From the NCBI RefSeq assembly GCF_943846705.1, contig NZ_OX044366.1:4030001-4094000 (forward strand): 64,000 nucleotides of DNA. Reading direction: 5' to 3'. Shown here piece by piece: positions 19,655 through 27,683 of this stretch (positions are counted from its first letter, which is position 1; the number at the start of each line of letters is the position of its first letter). The position numbers and the translations under genes were made by a program. The notes below the pieces were generated by a model, which was not told where the DNA came from, searched no databases, and was given only the letters and a program-made list of their open reading frames with translations. The DNA comes from an uncultured Pseudomonas sp. (GTDB lineage: Bacteria > Pseudomonadota > Gammaproteobacteria > Pseudomonadales > Pseudomonadaceae).

Positions 19655-21025
19655 TTAACGCGTACCGCGACGACGCAGCGCAGCAGGTTTGAAGTAACCA
19701 TCATCCGGCACTGGCTGGCTGAAATCGATGGTGCTTGGCTCTTCGTTATCCAGGTTTTGTACGTGGTAACGACGCGCCTGCAGATCGTGGAAGGTATCCA
19801 GCGCAGACCAGGTGGTCGGCAGATCGTAGTAGTTCTTCAGGTAGGCAATCGACACGCGCCACAGCTCGCCGCGACCGTCGTACTGATCAACCACTGCGGC
19901 TTGCCAGCTGTCCTCATCGAGGAACAGGGTGCGCTTGGAATAGATGTGGCGAGCGCCTGATTTCAGCGTGCCCTCAACCACCCATACACGGTGCAGCTCG
20001 TTACGCGTCAACGCCGGATTCAAGTGACCGACTTGCAGCAGGTCCTTGTACTTGACGTCCGGGCTGGTGACTTTGTAGCTGTTGTACGGGATGTAAATTT
20101 CCTTCTTGCCCACCAGCTTCCAGTCATAACGATCTGGCGAGCCGTTGATCATGTCGGTGTCGTCTGCAGTGCGCAGGCCGTCAGCCGCCGCGATCGGGGT
20201 GTCATACGCCAGGTTCGGCGCGCGACGTACGCGGCGCTGACCGGCGTTATAACCCCACGCCTGACGTGGCTCTTTAACTTGATCCAGGGTTTCGTGTAGC
20301 AGTACCGCGCCACCAGCCAGGCGCGCCGGACTCTTGGTGAAGGACAGGTAGTAGAACATGATGTTGTTCAGGTCAGCAGCCGTGCCTTTCGGGTTGTAGA
20401 ATTTGAACATGGCCTCCTGCTGCGAGGTCACCAAGGAATAAGCCCCGTTACGCTGCACAGCCACTTCCGAAGCGCGGCGCACGATGTATGTACCACGGTA
20501 GCGGGCAACGTGGTTCCACAGCGCCTCGACACCATTCTGCGGGATCGGGAATGGGATACCACCGTAGGCATCGGAGAAGCCGTTACCGCCATCGAGCAGC
20601 TTGGCAGTGGTGGCGTTCTTCAAGGTGTTGTCGTACACCCACTTTGGCGCAGAGCCGGAACGACGGGTCTGATAGACCGGCATCTGGTAGCTGTTCGGGT
20701 AAGTATTAAACATGGCAATCTGACCTGGGGTCAGGTTGTCTTTGTACTGATCCAGATTGGCCTTGGTGATGGTGAACAATGGCTTGTCACCGGCAAAAGG
20801 GTCAACGTGGTGCTGGCCTGGTGTGGTGTAACCAGCTGGAGCCGTGGTAATACCGCCGGTCCACTCAGGAATAGTGCCCGCTGCGTTACCGGCTTTCTCG
20901 GCACCAAATGGGGTGAGGCTTGCACCCAACTTGGCCGCCTCCGTAGGCGAAACTGCAGCGAACGCGCCGCCAGCGGACAGGGTCAGCGCAATGGCAACAC
21001 CCATCAGCGTGTGCTTTTTCAGCAT
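19655..21025 (-). CDS. DUF1329 family exported protein
   Basis: A 456-residue protein with a clear signal peptide (MLKKHTLMGVAIALTLSAGGAFA) and then the DUF1329 pattern: EAAKLGASLTPFGAEKAGNAAGTIPEWTGGI near residues 29-60, RRAPNLAYDTP and TADDTDMINGSPDRYDWKL in the centre, and HRVWVVEGTLK toward the end. DUF1329 proteins are predicted outer-membrane-associated, with a LolB-like lipid-binding fold. They are almost always encoded next to DUF1302 proteins, as here, with a gap of 67 bases. ATG 21025 follows CGGAG. Likely hands a hydrophobic substrate between periplasm and outer membrane; this is inference. Confidence 0.9.
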   Translation of the reverse strand: MLKKHTLMGVAIALTLSAGGAFAAVSPTEAAKLGASLTPFGAEKAGNAAGTIPEWTGGITTAPAGYTTPGQHHVDPFAGDKPLFTITKANLDQYKDNLTPGQIAMFNTYPNSYQMPVYQTRRSGSAPKWVYDNTLKNATTAKLLDGGNGFSDAYGGIPFPIPQNGVEALWNHVARYRGTYIVRRASEVAVQRNGAYSLVTSQQEAMFKFYNPKGTAADLNNIMFYYLSFTKSPARLAGGAVLLHETLDQVKEPRQAWGYNAGQRRVRRAPNLAYDTPIAAADGLRTADDTDMINGSPDRYDWKLVGKKEIYIPYNSYKVTSPDVKYKDLLQVGHLNPALTRNELHRVWVVEGTLKSGARHIYSKRTLFLDEDSWQAAVVDQYDGRGELWRVSIAYLKNYYDLPTTWSALDTFHDLQARRYHVQNLDNEEPSTIDFSQPVPDDGYFKPAALRRRGTR

Positions 21026-21092
21026 CTTGATTCTCCGTGAAAATAAGTCATCAACCGAGCGCCCGCAGGCACTCGGTATTTTCTAGTTATGT

Positions 21093-23042
21093 TTAGAAGG
21101 AATACTTAACGTTGACGCCGATATTGTCGCGATCGCGGCTGCCGTTGTTCTGACCGCCACCGAAGAACTCGGTGTAAGCCAGCTCGCCTTCCAAGCTGTT
21201 CAGGTAGCTGGCTTTAACACCGAGGGTATAAGCCTTGCGGCCTTCGATAAAGTTACCGGTCTGGTAAGAGTTACCTTCGAAGTCATCCTTATATACGGCG
21301 TACGGTGAAACGTTTACCCCGGCATAGACGTCGTTCCAAGTACCGCTCAACACCAAGGTATAGCCATAAGCGTTCTTATTGACCTGATCATCACGATCAC
21401 CGCCGCTCACATAAGAGTTATTGCCGCGACCTGAGTAATAACGATTTTTACCATTAAAATCAGTGTATTGAAGGTCATCACCACGCAAGTGTTCCGACGC
21501 TAACTCAGCGATACCAAACAAAGAGTCAAAGCCCAACGTAGGACCAAAATTATAGATGGTACCCAGCGAGGTATTGAATGCTTCAACACGCTTTACGTTG
21601 TGGATTTCGTCACCCAACTGAACTTGCTGACCGCCAATATTAACCAGCTTTTTTGAAGCCAACTGCGGTGCTTGCAACAGCAAATCACCAAGCAGGTCAT
21701 TGGTAGTGGCAACACCAATCGGCAGGTTCGGACGGTAGGACAGTTCACCGAAGACTGAGGCACTAGCTACAGTAGTATTGAAACTAAGGCCGTACATACG
21801 AATATCTTCAGCGTACTCACGACGCGCGTTTACCTGATTGGCTACGTCGATAGTTGTTAACCCACCGGCAGAATCAAGAAACGGTGCGTAATTAGCTTGA
21901 GACCCGCAACCTACTCCACCACCTGCCAGAGCACAAAGCGTTTGTGCAACACCAACTACATTGACACCTGTATAGTCGCCAAGGTCTGCCGCGATCGTAG
22001 GCTCTTTTGAGTGATAGTTAACAAAGTAAGCACCGAACTCAGTGGAGTTAAGCTCCTCAGCGATATACTTAAAATTAACACCATATTGGCCATCGTTTTT
22101 TGCATTGATATCAGAACCAATTTTCGCAACTTGGATGTTGCCATTGGAATCCACGTTACGACCACCCGCCAAGCCACCAATACCTTGCGCACTTAGCCTT
22201 GGGTATGCAGCACCTGCAGGAATGAGCGCCGCCTGCGTCGAATAAGCAGTATTACCACCATCAGCAAACAAGTCAGTCTCAGAGAAGTAAGTACCTACTG
22301 GGTCAATAGCGCTTTCTTTCCAGTTGAACTGGTAGAAAGTTTCCATCGATAGGTTATCCGTCAGGCCTACGTTAAAGCTCAGGGCCTCAACCGGCACCAG
22401 CACTTCTTTTAACTCAGCGCCTGGCAGGCGAAACTTAGCGGCGTCAACCGGGTTGGTCGTATTGACGCCACCACGATAAAACAAGCCTTCACCCCAGTTG
22501 AAAACTTGCTTACCAAAGCGAGCGCTAAGTGGCATATCACCAACATCCCAATTGCCATAAACGTAGGCATCGAGAATTTGAGCACCGCGGCCGGCCTTGT
22601 GACGAGTCTCGTAGGTGAAACTCGAGTCGTCCGGCGTGTTTTGGCTCGGCTGCGAAGGGTTGTTCTGACTCATGTAGTCGTTGCGTTTATCCATGATCTG
22701 AGTGTCATAGAACGCCGTCCCGCGGACAAACACACCATAATTCTGATAGCGCGCTTCCATATCAGTGGTGATTTTGAATACTTCAGAAACCAAGCCGGTA
22801 TCAAAATTGCGATTGCCGTCGTTGGTATTGATATCGTCATTGCTCTTGTCCTGACCCTGTACACGCCAGAGTTGACCGTAGGACACGGTAGAGTCGATGG
22901 AACCGGTGATTTCATTGTCGGCGAAGCTGAATTCAACCGCCTGGGCATGCGCCGCTACCAGCAGAGGAAGGATGCCAACAAAAGCAAAACCTGCCTTGGC
23001 AGGTGCAAAATGCAAAACAGGCTTACGCGACTTAATTTCCAT
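21093..23042 (-). CDS. DUF1302 family outer-membrane beta-barrel protein
   Basis: A 649-residue exported protein with a basic N-terminus, a hydrophobic segment (AGFAFVGILPLLVAAHAQA) and mature VEFSF. It contains many alternating beta strands and ends NVKYSF: a terminal Phe with alternating hydrophobics, the recognition signal of outer-membrane barrels. DUF1302 motifs include NEITGSIDSTVSYGQLWRV and QVFNWGEGLFYRGGVN. ATG 23042 follows CGGAG; the upstream in-frame ATG at 23069 lacks a site. Promoter-proximal gene of the cluster behind a sigma-54 promoter. Its centre is unusually AT-rich (23 G/C in the 60 bases 22081-22140). Probable channel or receptor for an unknown, perhaps hydrophobic, compound. 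Confidence 0.88.
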   Translation of the reverse strand: MEIKSRKPVLHFAPAKAGFAFVGILPLLVAAHAQAVEFSFADNEITGSIDSTVSYGQLWRVQGQDKSNDDINTNDGNRNFDTGLVSEVFKITTDMEARYQNYGVFVRGTAFYDTQIMDKRNDYMSQNNPSQPSQNTPDDSSFTYETRHKAGRGAQILDAYVYGNWDVGDMPLSARFGKQVFNWGEGLFYRGGVNTTNPVDAAKFRLPGAELKEVLVPVEALSFNVGLTDNLSMETFYQFNWKESAIDPVGTYFSETDLFADGGNTAYSTQAALIPAGAAYPRLSAQGIGGLAGGRNVDSNGNIQVAKIGSDINAKNDGQYGVNFKYIAEELNSTEFGAYFVNYHSKEPTIAADLGDYTGVNVVGVAQTLCALAGGGVGCGSQANYAPFLDSAGGLTTIDVANQVNARREYAEDIRMYGLSFNTTVASASVFGELSYRPNLPIGVATTNDLLGDLLLQAPQLASKKLVNIGGQQVQLGDEIHNVKRVEAFNTSLGTIYNFGPTLGFDSLFGIAELASEHLRGDDLQYTDFNGKNRYYSGRGNNSYVSGGDRDDQVNKNAYGYTLVLSGTWNDVYAGVNVSPYAVYKDDFEGNSYQTGNFIEGRKAYTLGVKASYLNSLEGELAYTEFFGGGQNNGSRDRDNIGVNVKYSF

Positions 23043-23212
23043 TGAAATATTACTCCGTGTACAGATCATCTATTTTGTACCCACCACCGGGGCACGTTAT
23101 GGCCGTACTGACGACGACCTTAATTGCTGATTGGGAGGCATCCCCCAACGCGCTCACACGCACCTCATTGTTTGGCATGCACCATTACGAGGCAAAATCA
23201 GCTTCTGCACTT

Positions 23213-23228
23213 GCAACCATGGTGCCAA
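23213..23228 (-). promoter_or_regulatory. Sigma-54 (-24/-12) promoter of the DUF1302 cluster
   Basis: On the minus strand the sequence reads TTGGCACCATGGTTGC, matching the RpoN consensus TGGCAC-N5-TTGC exactly, with the GG and GC elements ten bases apart as required. Transcription should begin about 12 bases after the GC, near 23201, leaving a leader of roughly 160 bases. An activator of the NtrC class and ATP hydrolysis would be needed. Confidence 0.82.
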
Positions 23229-23471
23229 TTCAAACAAGCGTATAAAAAATAGCTGCACGCAAAATACAGAACTCTACACCCACAACGTGACTGATCATTC
23301 ACCAGCCAAATGACAGACAGCCGGAATGTGTTTAGCTTTTTTTGTCCTACCATCTGGCGCGTTCCGTCACCCGGACAGCCAATAACGCGCTCAGACGCCT
23401 CAAACAACTCAGCCAAGGTCAAGCCAAATAGCCCGCGCAGATTTGCGCACGCTTGGTTTCCACTCGAGAAG

Positions 23472-23511
23472 AGGTAACACAATGTGTTACCTGCGCGAGA
23501 CTGGTAACACA
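23472..23511. promoter_or_regulatory. Candidate upstream activator site: palindrome plus repeated half-site
   Basis: AGGTAACACA (23472-23481) and its exact complement TGTGTTACCT (23483-23492) flank a single A. A third copy, GGTAACACA, follows at 23503-23511, exactly 30 bases (about three helical turns) from the first. The centre lies about 270 bases upstream of the -12 element, a normal distance for an enhancer-binding-protein site. The regulator is not encoded in this window. Confidence 0.68.
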
Positions 23512-23680
23512 TTTATGCCATTGTTGAGGCCCAGACAAACACCCCACAACCCCATGCATTGCACATGGAGCCGCAGAGTAGACCTTTAGTATTAATGAGG
23601 ACGACTAAAAAGCAGCCGGACAGCTGTAACAGCGCTTTATGCGTACCGGTGTTACCAGCGAGGTGGTTACAGCACAGTGT

Positions 23681-26341
23681 TTAATCAACCAGGCTTTTGC
23701 TGACCACCTCATAGACATCACTGGACAACTCCCCCGAGGCCAAAATGCGCTGCAATTCGGCTTTCATCTGCGCCTGACGGGCATCGCCATATTTGGCCCA
23801 GCGGGTCAGCGGGGCCAGCAGGCGCGAAGCGATCTGCGGATTAAGCGCGTTCAGGGTGATCACCTGATCGGCCAGGAAGCGGTAGCCACTGCCGTCTGCC
23901 TGATGAAACCCTAGCAAGTTCTGCCCAGCAAAGGCCCCGATCAAGGCACGCACCTTGTTCGGATTCTTCAGGGTAAAGGCCGGGTGCTGCATCAACTGCT
24001 CGACTCGCTGTAGCGCGCCCGGCAGTGCGCAAGCAGCCTGCACGCTGAACCACTGATCCATGACCAGTGGGTTGTCCTTGAAGAAATCAGCGAAACTGGT
24101 CAGCGCAACGGCTTTCTCGGTCTCGAACGGCGAATTGACCAATACAGCCAAGGCCGCCAAGCGCTCGGTCATGTTGTCGGCGTTCTCAAACTGCTCCAGG
24201 CACACCGCCAGCACCTCAGCCTTACCACTCAGCATCAGGTAAGACAGGGCAATATTCTGCAGGCTACGCCGGGCAAAGTGCTCAGCTTCGGCCACATAGG
24301 CGCTATTGCGGGAAACCTCGCGGTTTGCCTGATAACGCTGCCACAGCAGAGCAAACAGCGCATCCGCGAGCTGCTGACGGGCAAACTCTCGCGCGGAGTG
24401 GATAGCCTCAACATCGGCCACTTCACTGATTTGGGTCAGATACGCCTCGCCCGGCAGCGACAGCATTTCGGCGACCATGGCTTGATCCAGCGACTCGTCC
24501 GCCAGCAGCGTACGGAAGGCCTCGACCAGACGCTGATCAAGCACCAGCGGTTCGCCACGTTGATGCTGACCGATCAAATCCTGGAGCACCTGCACCGACA
24601 GTTGCTGCCCCGCTTCCCAGCGGTTAAAGCCATCACTGTCGTGCTGCATCAGGAACATCAGCTGATCACGGTTGTAGGGGAAGCTCAGCTTGATCGGTGC
24701 GGAAAAGCCGCGCAGCAGTGAAGGCAGCGGCTTTTCCGGCAGATTAATAAAGGTGAATGCCTGCTCGGCCTCACTCACCTGCAGCACACGTGCACCCGCC
24801 ACGGCGGTATCTTCGCCCACCAGCTGCAGTGGCAGTTCGCGCCCCTGGGCATCGAGCAGCGCCAGCTCAACAGGGATCACAAAAGGCAGCTTCTCCGTCT
24901 GCCCCGGCGTCGCCGGGCAACTCTGATGGAACGCCAGCCGATAACTGTTGGCGGCCGCATCATAGCTCTCGCTCACTTCCAGGCGTGGCGTACCGGCCTG
25001 ACTGTACCAGCGCTTGAACTGAGTCAGGTCGATACCGTTGGCCTCTTCCATCGCGCGGATAAAATCGTCGCAGGTCACGGCCTGGCCGTCGTGGCGTGCA
25101 AAATACAGGTCGCTGCCTTTGCGGAAGCCTTCGGCGCCGACCAGAGTGCGGATCATGCGCACCACTTCCGAACCCTTCTCATATACCGTCAGGGTGTAGA
25201 AGTTGGAAATTTCCATAAAGGCATCCGGGCGCACCGGATGGGCCATCGGGCCGGCATCTTCGGCGAACTGGTGGGTGCGCAGGTAAGCCACGTCTTCAAT
25301 GCGTTTGACCGTGCGCGAATGCATGTCGGCACTGAACTCGGCATCACGGAATACGGTAAAGCCTTCCTTGAGCGACAGCTGGAACCAGTCGCGGCAGGTC
25401 ACGCGGTTGCCCGACCAGTTATGGAAGTACTCGTGGGCGACCACCGCTTCGACGCGCTGGTGCGCCGCATCGGTAGCGGTTTCAGCCTTGGCCAGCACGC
25501 AACTGGAGTTGAAGATATTCAGGCCCTTGTTTTCCATGGCGCCCATATTGAAGTCGTTGACCGCGACGATCATAAAGATGTCCAGGTCGTACTCACGGCC
25601 ATAGACTTCTTCGTCCCACTTCATCGACTTCTTCAGGCTGTTCATGGCGTGCTGGCATTTGTCGATATTCTCTGGCTCGACATAAATACGCAGCGCCACC
25701 TCACGCTGGCTCATGGTGGTGAAGCTGTCTTCCACACACCAGAGATCGCCCGCCACCAGCGCGAACAGGTAAGCCGGTTTCATAAACGGGTCTTGCCAAG
25801 TCGCCCAATGCCGACCGCCCTCTTCCTGACCGCTGGCAATCGGGTTGCCGTTGGACAGCAGCACGGGGTAGCTGTGCTGTTCGGCGCTCAGGGTGGTGGT
25901 GAACTTACTCATCACATCCGGACGATCGAGGTAGTAAGTGATCTTGCGGAAGCCTTCGGCCTCACATTGGGTGCAGAACATGCCACTGGACTTGTACAGG
26001 CCTTCCAGCGCGGTGTTGCTTTCCGGATGGATGCGCACGCTGCTGTCGATCACGAAGCTAGCGCTGTCGGGCTGCAGGGTCAGATGACTGTCGGTTAGTT
26101 GGTAATCGGCGGCGCTGAGCGGACGATCATTCAGCGTGACCGAGAGCAGTTCCAGCTGCTGGCCATCCAGCACCAGTGGCGGCAGACCGCTGCCGGCCGC
26201 CGGGTTGCGCCGCATCACCAGTTGCGCATGCACCAGAGTGTGGTCCTCGAACAACTCGAAGGTCAGGTGCGTTTCATCGATCAGATAATCCGGGGCCTGG
26301 TAGTCCTTGAGGTAGATCATCTTCGGCTGTTCGGTGCGCAT
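23681..26341 (-). CDS. pepN: Aminopeptidase N (M1 zinc metallopeptidase)
   Basis: An 886-residue cytoplasmic aminopeptidase that removes N-terminal residues from peptides. The substrate-recognition motif GAMEN lies at residues 267-271. The zinc site is HEYFH at 303-307 (His303, His307, catalytic Glu304), with the third ligand Glu326 in LKEGFTVFRD. The rest is the Ig-like and helical C-terminal domain of the proteobacterial M1 subgroup. The start chosen is ATG 26341 (MRTEQPK), giving the family-typical length; the frame is open 15 codons further but that extension is low-complexity. It lies 54 bases downstream of the DUF2797 gene on the same strand. Confidence 0.96.
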   Translation of the reverse strand: MRTEQPKMIYLKDYQAPDYLIDETHLTFELFEDHTLVHAQLVMRRNPAAGSGLPPLVLDGQQLELLSVTLNDRPLSAADYQLTDSHLTLQPDSASFVIDSSVRIHPESNTALEGLYKSSGMFCTQCEAEGFRKITYYLDRPDVMSKFTTTLSAEQHSYPVLLSNGNPIASGQEEGGRHWATWQDPFMKPAYLFALVAGDLWCVEDSFTTMSQREVALRIYVEPENIDKCQHAMNSLKKSMKWDEEVYGREYDLDIFMIVAVNDFNMGAMENKGLNIFNSSCVLAKAETATDAAHQRVEAVVAHEYFHNWSGNRVTCRDWFQLSLKEGFTVFRDAEFSADMHSRTVKRIEDVAYLRTHQFAEDAGPMAHPVRPDAFMEISNFYTLTVYEKGSEVVRMIRTLVGAEGFRKGSDLYFARHDGQAVTCDDFIRAMEEANGIDLTQFKRWYSQAGTPRLEVSESYDAAANSYRLAFHQSCPATPGQTEKLPFVIPVELALLDAQGRELPLQLVGEDTAVAGARVLQVSEAEQAFTFINLPEKPLPSLLRGFSAPIKLSFPYNRDQLMFLMQHDSDGFNRWEAGQQLSVQVLQDLIGQHQRGEPLVLDQRLVEAFRTLLADESLDQAMVAEMLSLPGEAYLTQISEVADVEAIHSAREFARQQLADALFALLWQRYQANREVSRNSAYVAEAEHFARRSLQNIALSYLMLSGKAEVLAVCLEQFENADNMTERLAALAVLVNSPFETEKAVALTSFADFFKDNPLVMDQWFSVQAACALPGALQRVEQLMQHPAFTLKNPNKVRALIGAFAGQNLLGFHQADGSGYRFLADQVITLNALNPQIASRLLAPLTRWAKYGDARQAQMKAELQRILASGELSSDVYEVVSKSLVD

Positions 26342-26395
26342 GGCTTGTGGCCCTTTATCTACGGCGCGCGGGCGCCGGCTTGGCAAATGGGAAAC

Positions 26396-27232
26396 TCAGA
26401 CGGCCAGTTCGTGGATGGCCAGCTGATAAGCGGTGTACTTGCGGATATTGATCACGCCGGTGTCGAACATCAGGTACTGGCCCTTGATGCCCAGCAACGT
26501 GCCCTCGGCCAGCGGATTTTTATCCAGGTTGAAGCTGGTGATCTTGGCCGGGTAAGCCTCAATCGGGTAGGCAATCTGCACCACTGATTGATCGTTCAGC
26601 GGCTGAATGGCCTGAATACCGAAGCGCTGCTGCAATTCGGTCAAGCCGCTGCTGCAACTGGCGAACAGCTGCTCACGCACGGCCGTAAGGTCTACCGGCG
26701 TAGCATCGCCCTTGAGCAGCGCGCGCCAGTTGGTTTTATCCGCCACCTGACTGCGCAACAGGTCTTCCACAAAGCCGGACTGCTGGCGAGTGGCGACGCG
26801 CAGGATCGGCAGCGCTTGGCTAGCGCCCTGATCGATCCAGCGGGTGGGGATTTGCGTGGCGCGGGTAATCCCGACTTTCACTCCAGAAGAGTTGGCCAGA
26901 TAGACCACGTGATCGGTCATGCAAAACTGCTCGCCCCAACTCGGCTCGCGGCAGGTTCCTGCGTCATAGTGGCAACGCTCGGGGCTCATGATGCAGATGT
27001 CGCACTGCGCCAGCTTCTGCATGCACGGGTAGCAGTAACCTTGGCTGTAGCTGCTCTTAGTCTTGCGCCCGCAATGGCTGCAATGGATGGCGCCGAGAAA
27101 CTCCAGGCGCAGGGTTTTACCGATCAGCGGATTGACCGGCAGCAGCTCATCCCCCAGGCGAAAGCTGTACTGCACCGGCGCATCCAGCTGCGCCGCCATT
27201 TTGCTCAGGGCGCCACGCGCTAACTCACTCAT
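26396..27232 (-). CDS. DUF2797 protein with zinc-ribbon cysteines
   Basis: A 278-residue protein of unknown function, conserved in pseudomonads. An N-terminal domain leads to a Cys-rich stretch at about residues 51-95 (HCSHCGRKTKSSYSQGYC, CYPCM, CDIC, CHYDAGTC) that should hold one or two structural zincs. A GIY-YIG-like segment, VVYLANSSGVKVGITRATQIPTRWIDQGAS, follows and resembles nuclease-fold motifs but may only be structural. ATG 27232 is the choice because it couples to the yeaC stop as TGATG. No signal peptide; presumably cytoplasmic. Confidence 0.85.
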   Translation of the reverse strand: MSELARGALSKMAAQLDAPVQYSFRLGDELLPVNPLIGKTLRLEFLGAIHCSHCGRKTKSSYSQGYCYPCMQKLAQCDICIMSPERCHYDAGTCREPSWGEQFCMTDHVVYLANSSGVKVGITRATQIPTRWIDQGASQALPILRVATRQQSGFVEDLLRSQVADKTNWRALLKGDATPVDLTAVREQLFASCSSGLTELQQRFGIQAIQPLNDQSVVQIAYPIEAYPAKITSFNLDKNPLAEGTLLGIKGQYLMFDTGVINIRKYTAYQLAIHELAV

Positions 27233-27495
27233 CAGTGCAGGGTATCCGAGGATTTGAACAGCAGATTGGCTACCGGTGCGGACTTCGAACTGCATTCCTG
27301 CGGGCCCATATAGCCGATACGTTCTTCTTCCGGCAGGTTATGGGTTTCCCAGGCAATCAGCGCCTGCAACGTCAACTCTTTCTGTTCTTGAGTCAACTTG
27401 CGGCCATCCGGCCATTTGCCGATTTCCACAGCCAGCTTGAGGTTCAGATAAATCTCAGGGGTGATGTTTTCAATTGCTTCGATAAAGGACGACAT
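27232..27495 (-). CDS. yeaC: DUF1315 family protein YeaC
   Basis: An 87-residue protein matching the YeaC/DUF1315 pattern: ENITPEIYLNLKLAVEIGKWPDGRKLT and ALIAWETHNLPEEERIGYM. Function unknown. The frame is open 15 codons further upstream, but ATG 27495 follows GGAGGCGT and gives the family start MSSFIEAIENI. The stop overlaps the DUF2797 start by one base (TGATG), so the two are translationally coupled. Confidence 0.88.
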   Translation of the reverse strand: MSSFIEAIENITPEIYLNLKLAVEIGKWPDGRKLTQEQKELTLQALIAWETHNLPEEERIGYMGPQECSSKSAPVANLLFKSSDTLH

Positions 27496-27547
27496 AACGC
27501 CTCCAAATACAAAGTGGCAGTTTACCAGCCTGCTGCACAACTAAGCA

Positions 27548-27648
27548 GGCCGTTGAAAACCTAGGTGGGGCAGGCAAGACAAGGCGAATACGGCCAAAAA
27601 TGCGGAGCTTACCTGCTGTAAATGCGCCTTTTGAGGCCGTTTTCAACG
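27548..27648. repeat. Hairpin-forming intergenic repeat (MITE-like)
   Basis: The segment is bounded by GGCCGTTGAAAAC (27548-27560) and GGCCGTTTTCAACG (27635-27648), whose GTTTTCAACG part complements the left end. The interior is also palindromic: ACGGCCAAAAATGCG faces GCGCCTTTTGAGGCCGT, and TTAC-ctgct-GTAA forms the tip. The wording GGCAAG-CAAGGCGAA-GCGGAG-TTAC resembles a short dispersed element I recall from Pseudomonas and other Gammaproteobacteria intergenic regions. It may also end the rhomboid transcript. Confidence 0.6.
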
Positions 27649-27683
27649 CAGTATTGCCAACCCAGGCAGTTTTTAGCGGCCAG

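Larger units (their letters stand above)
23043..23680. other. 638-base intergenic region between pepN and the DUF1302 cluster
   Basis: There is no supportable gene. Read leftward (the direction of both flanking genes) it holds the pepN 3' flank with a weak hairpin plus T5 (about 23605-23630); scattered GGTGTTACC (23648-23656) and GCTGTAACAGC (about 23622-23632) elements; the 21-base palindrome and a half-site at 23472-23511; an AT-rich stretch near 23330-23342; the sigma-54 promoter at 23213-23228; and an untranslated leader of about 160 bases to the ATG at 23042. The order matches that of enhancer-activated promoters. Confidence 0.8.

Noticed and set aside
24926..26098. A 390-codon open frame antisense to pepN
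   Set aside because: pepN carries GAMEN and HEYFH in register; the antisense frame has no recognisable motif.
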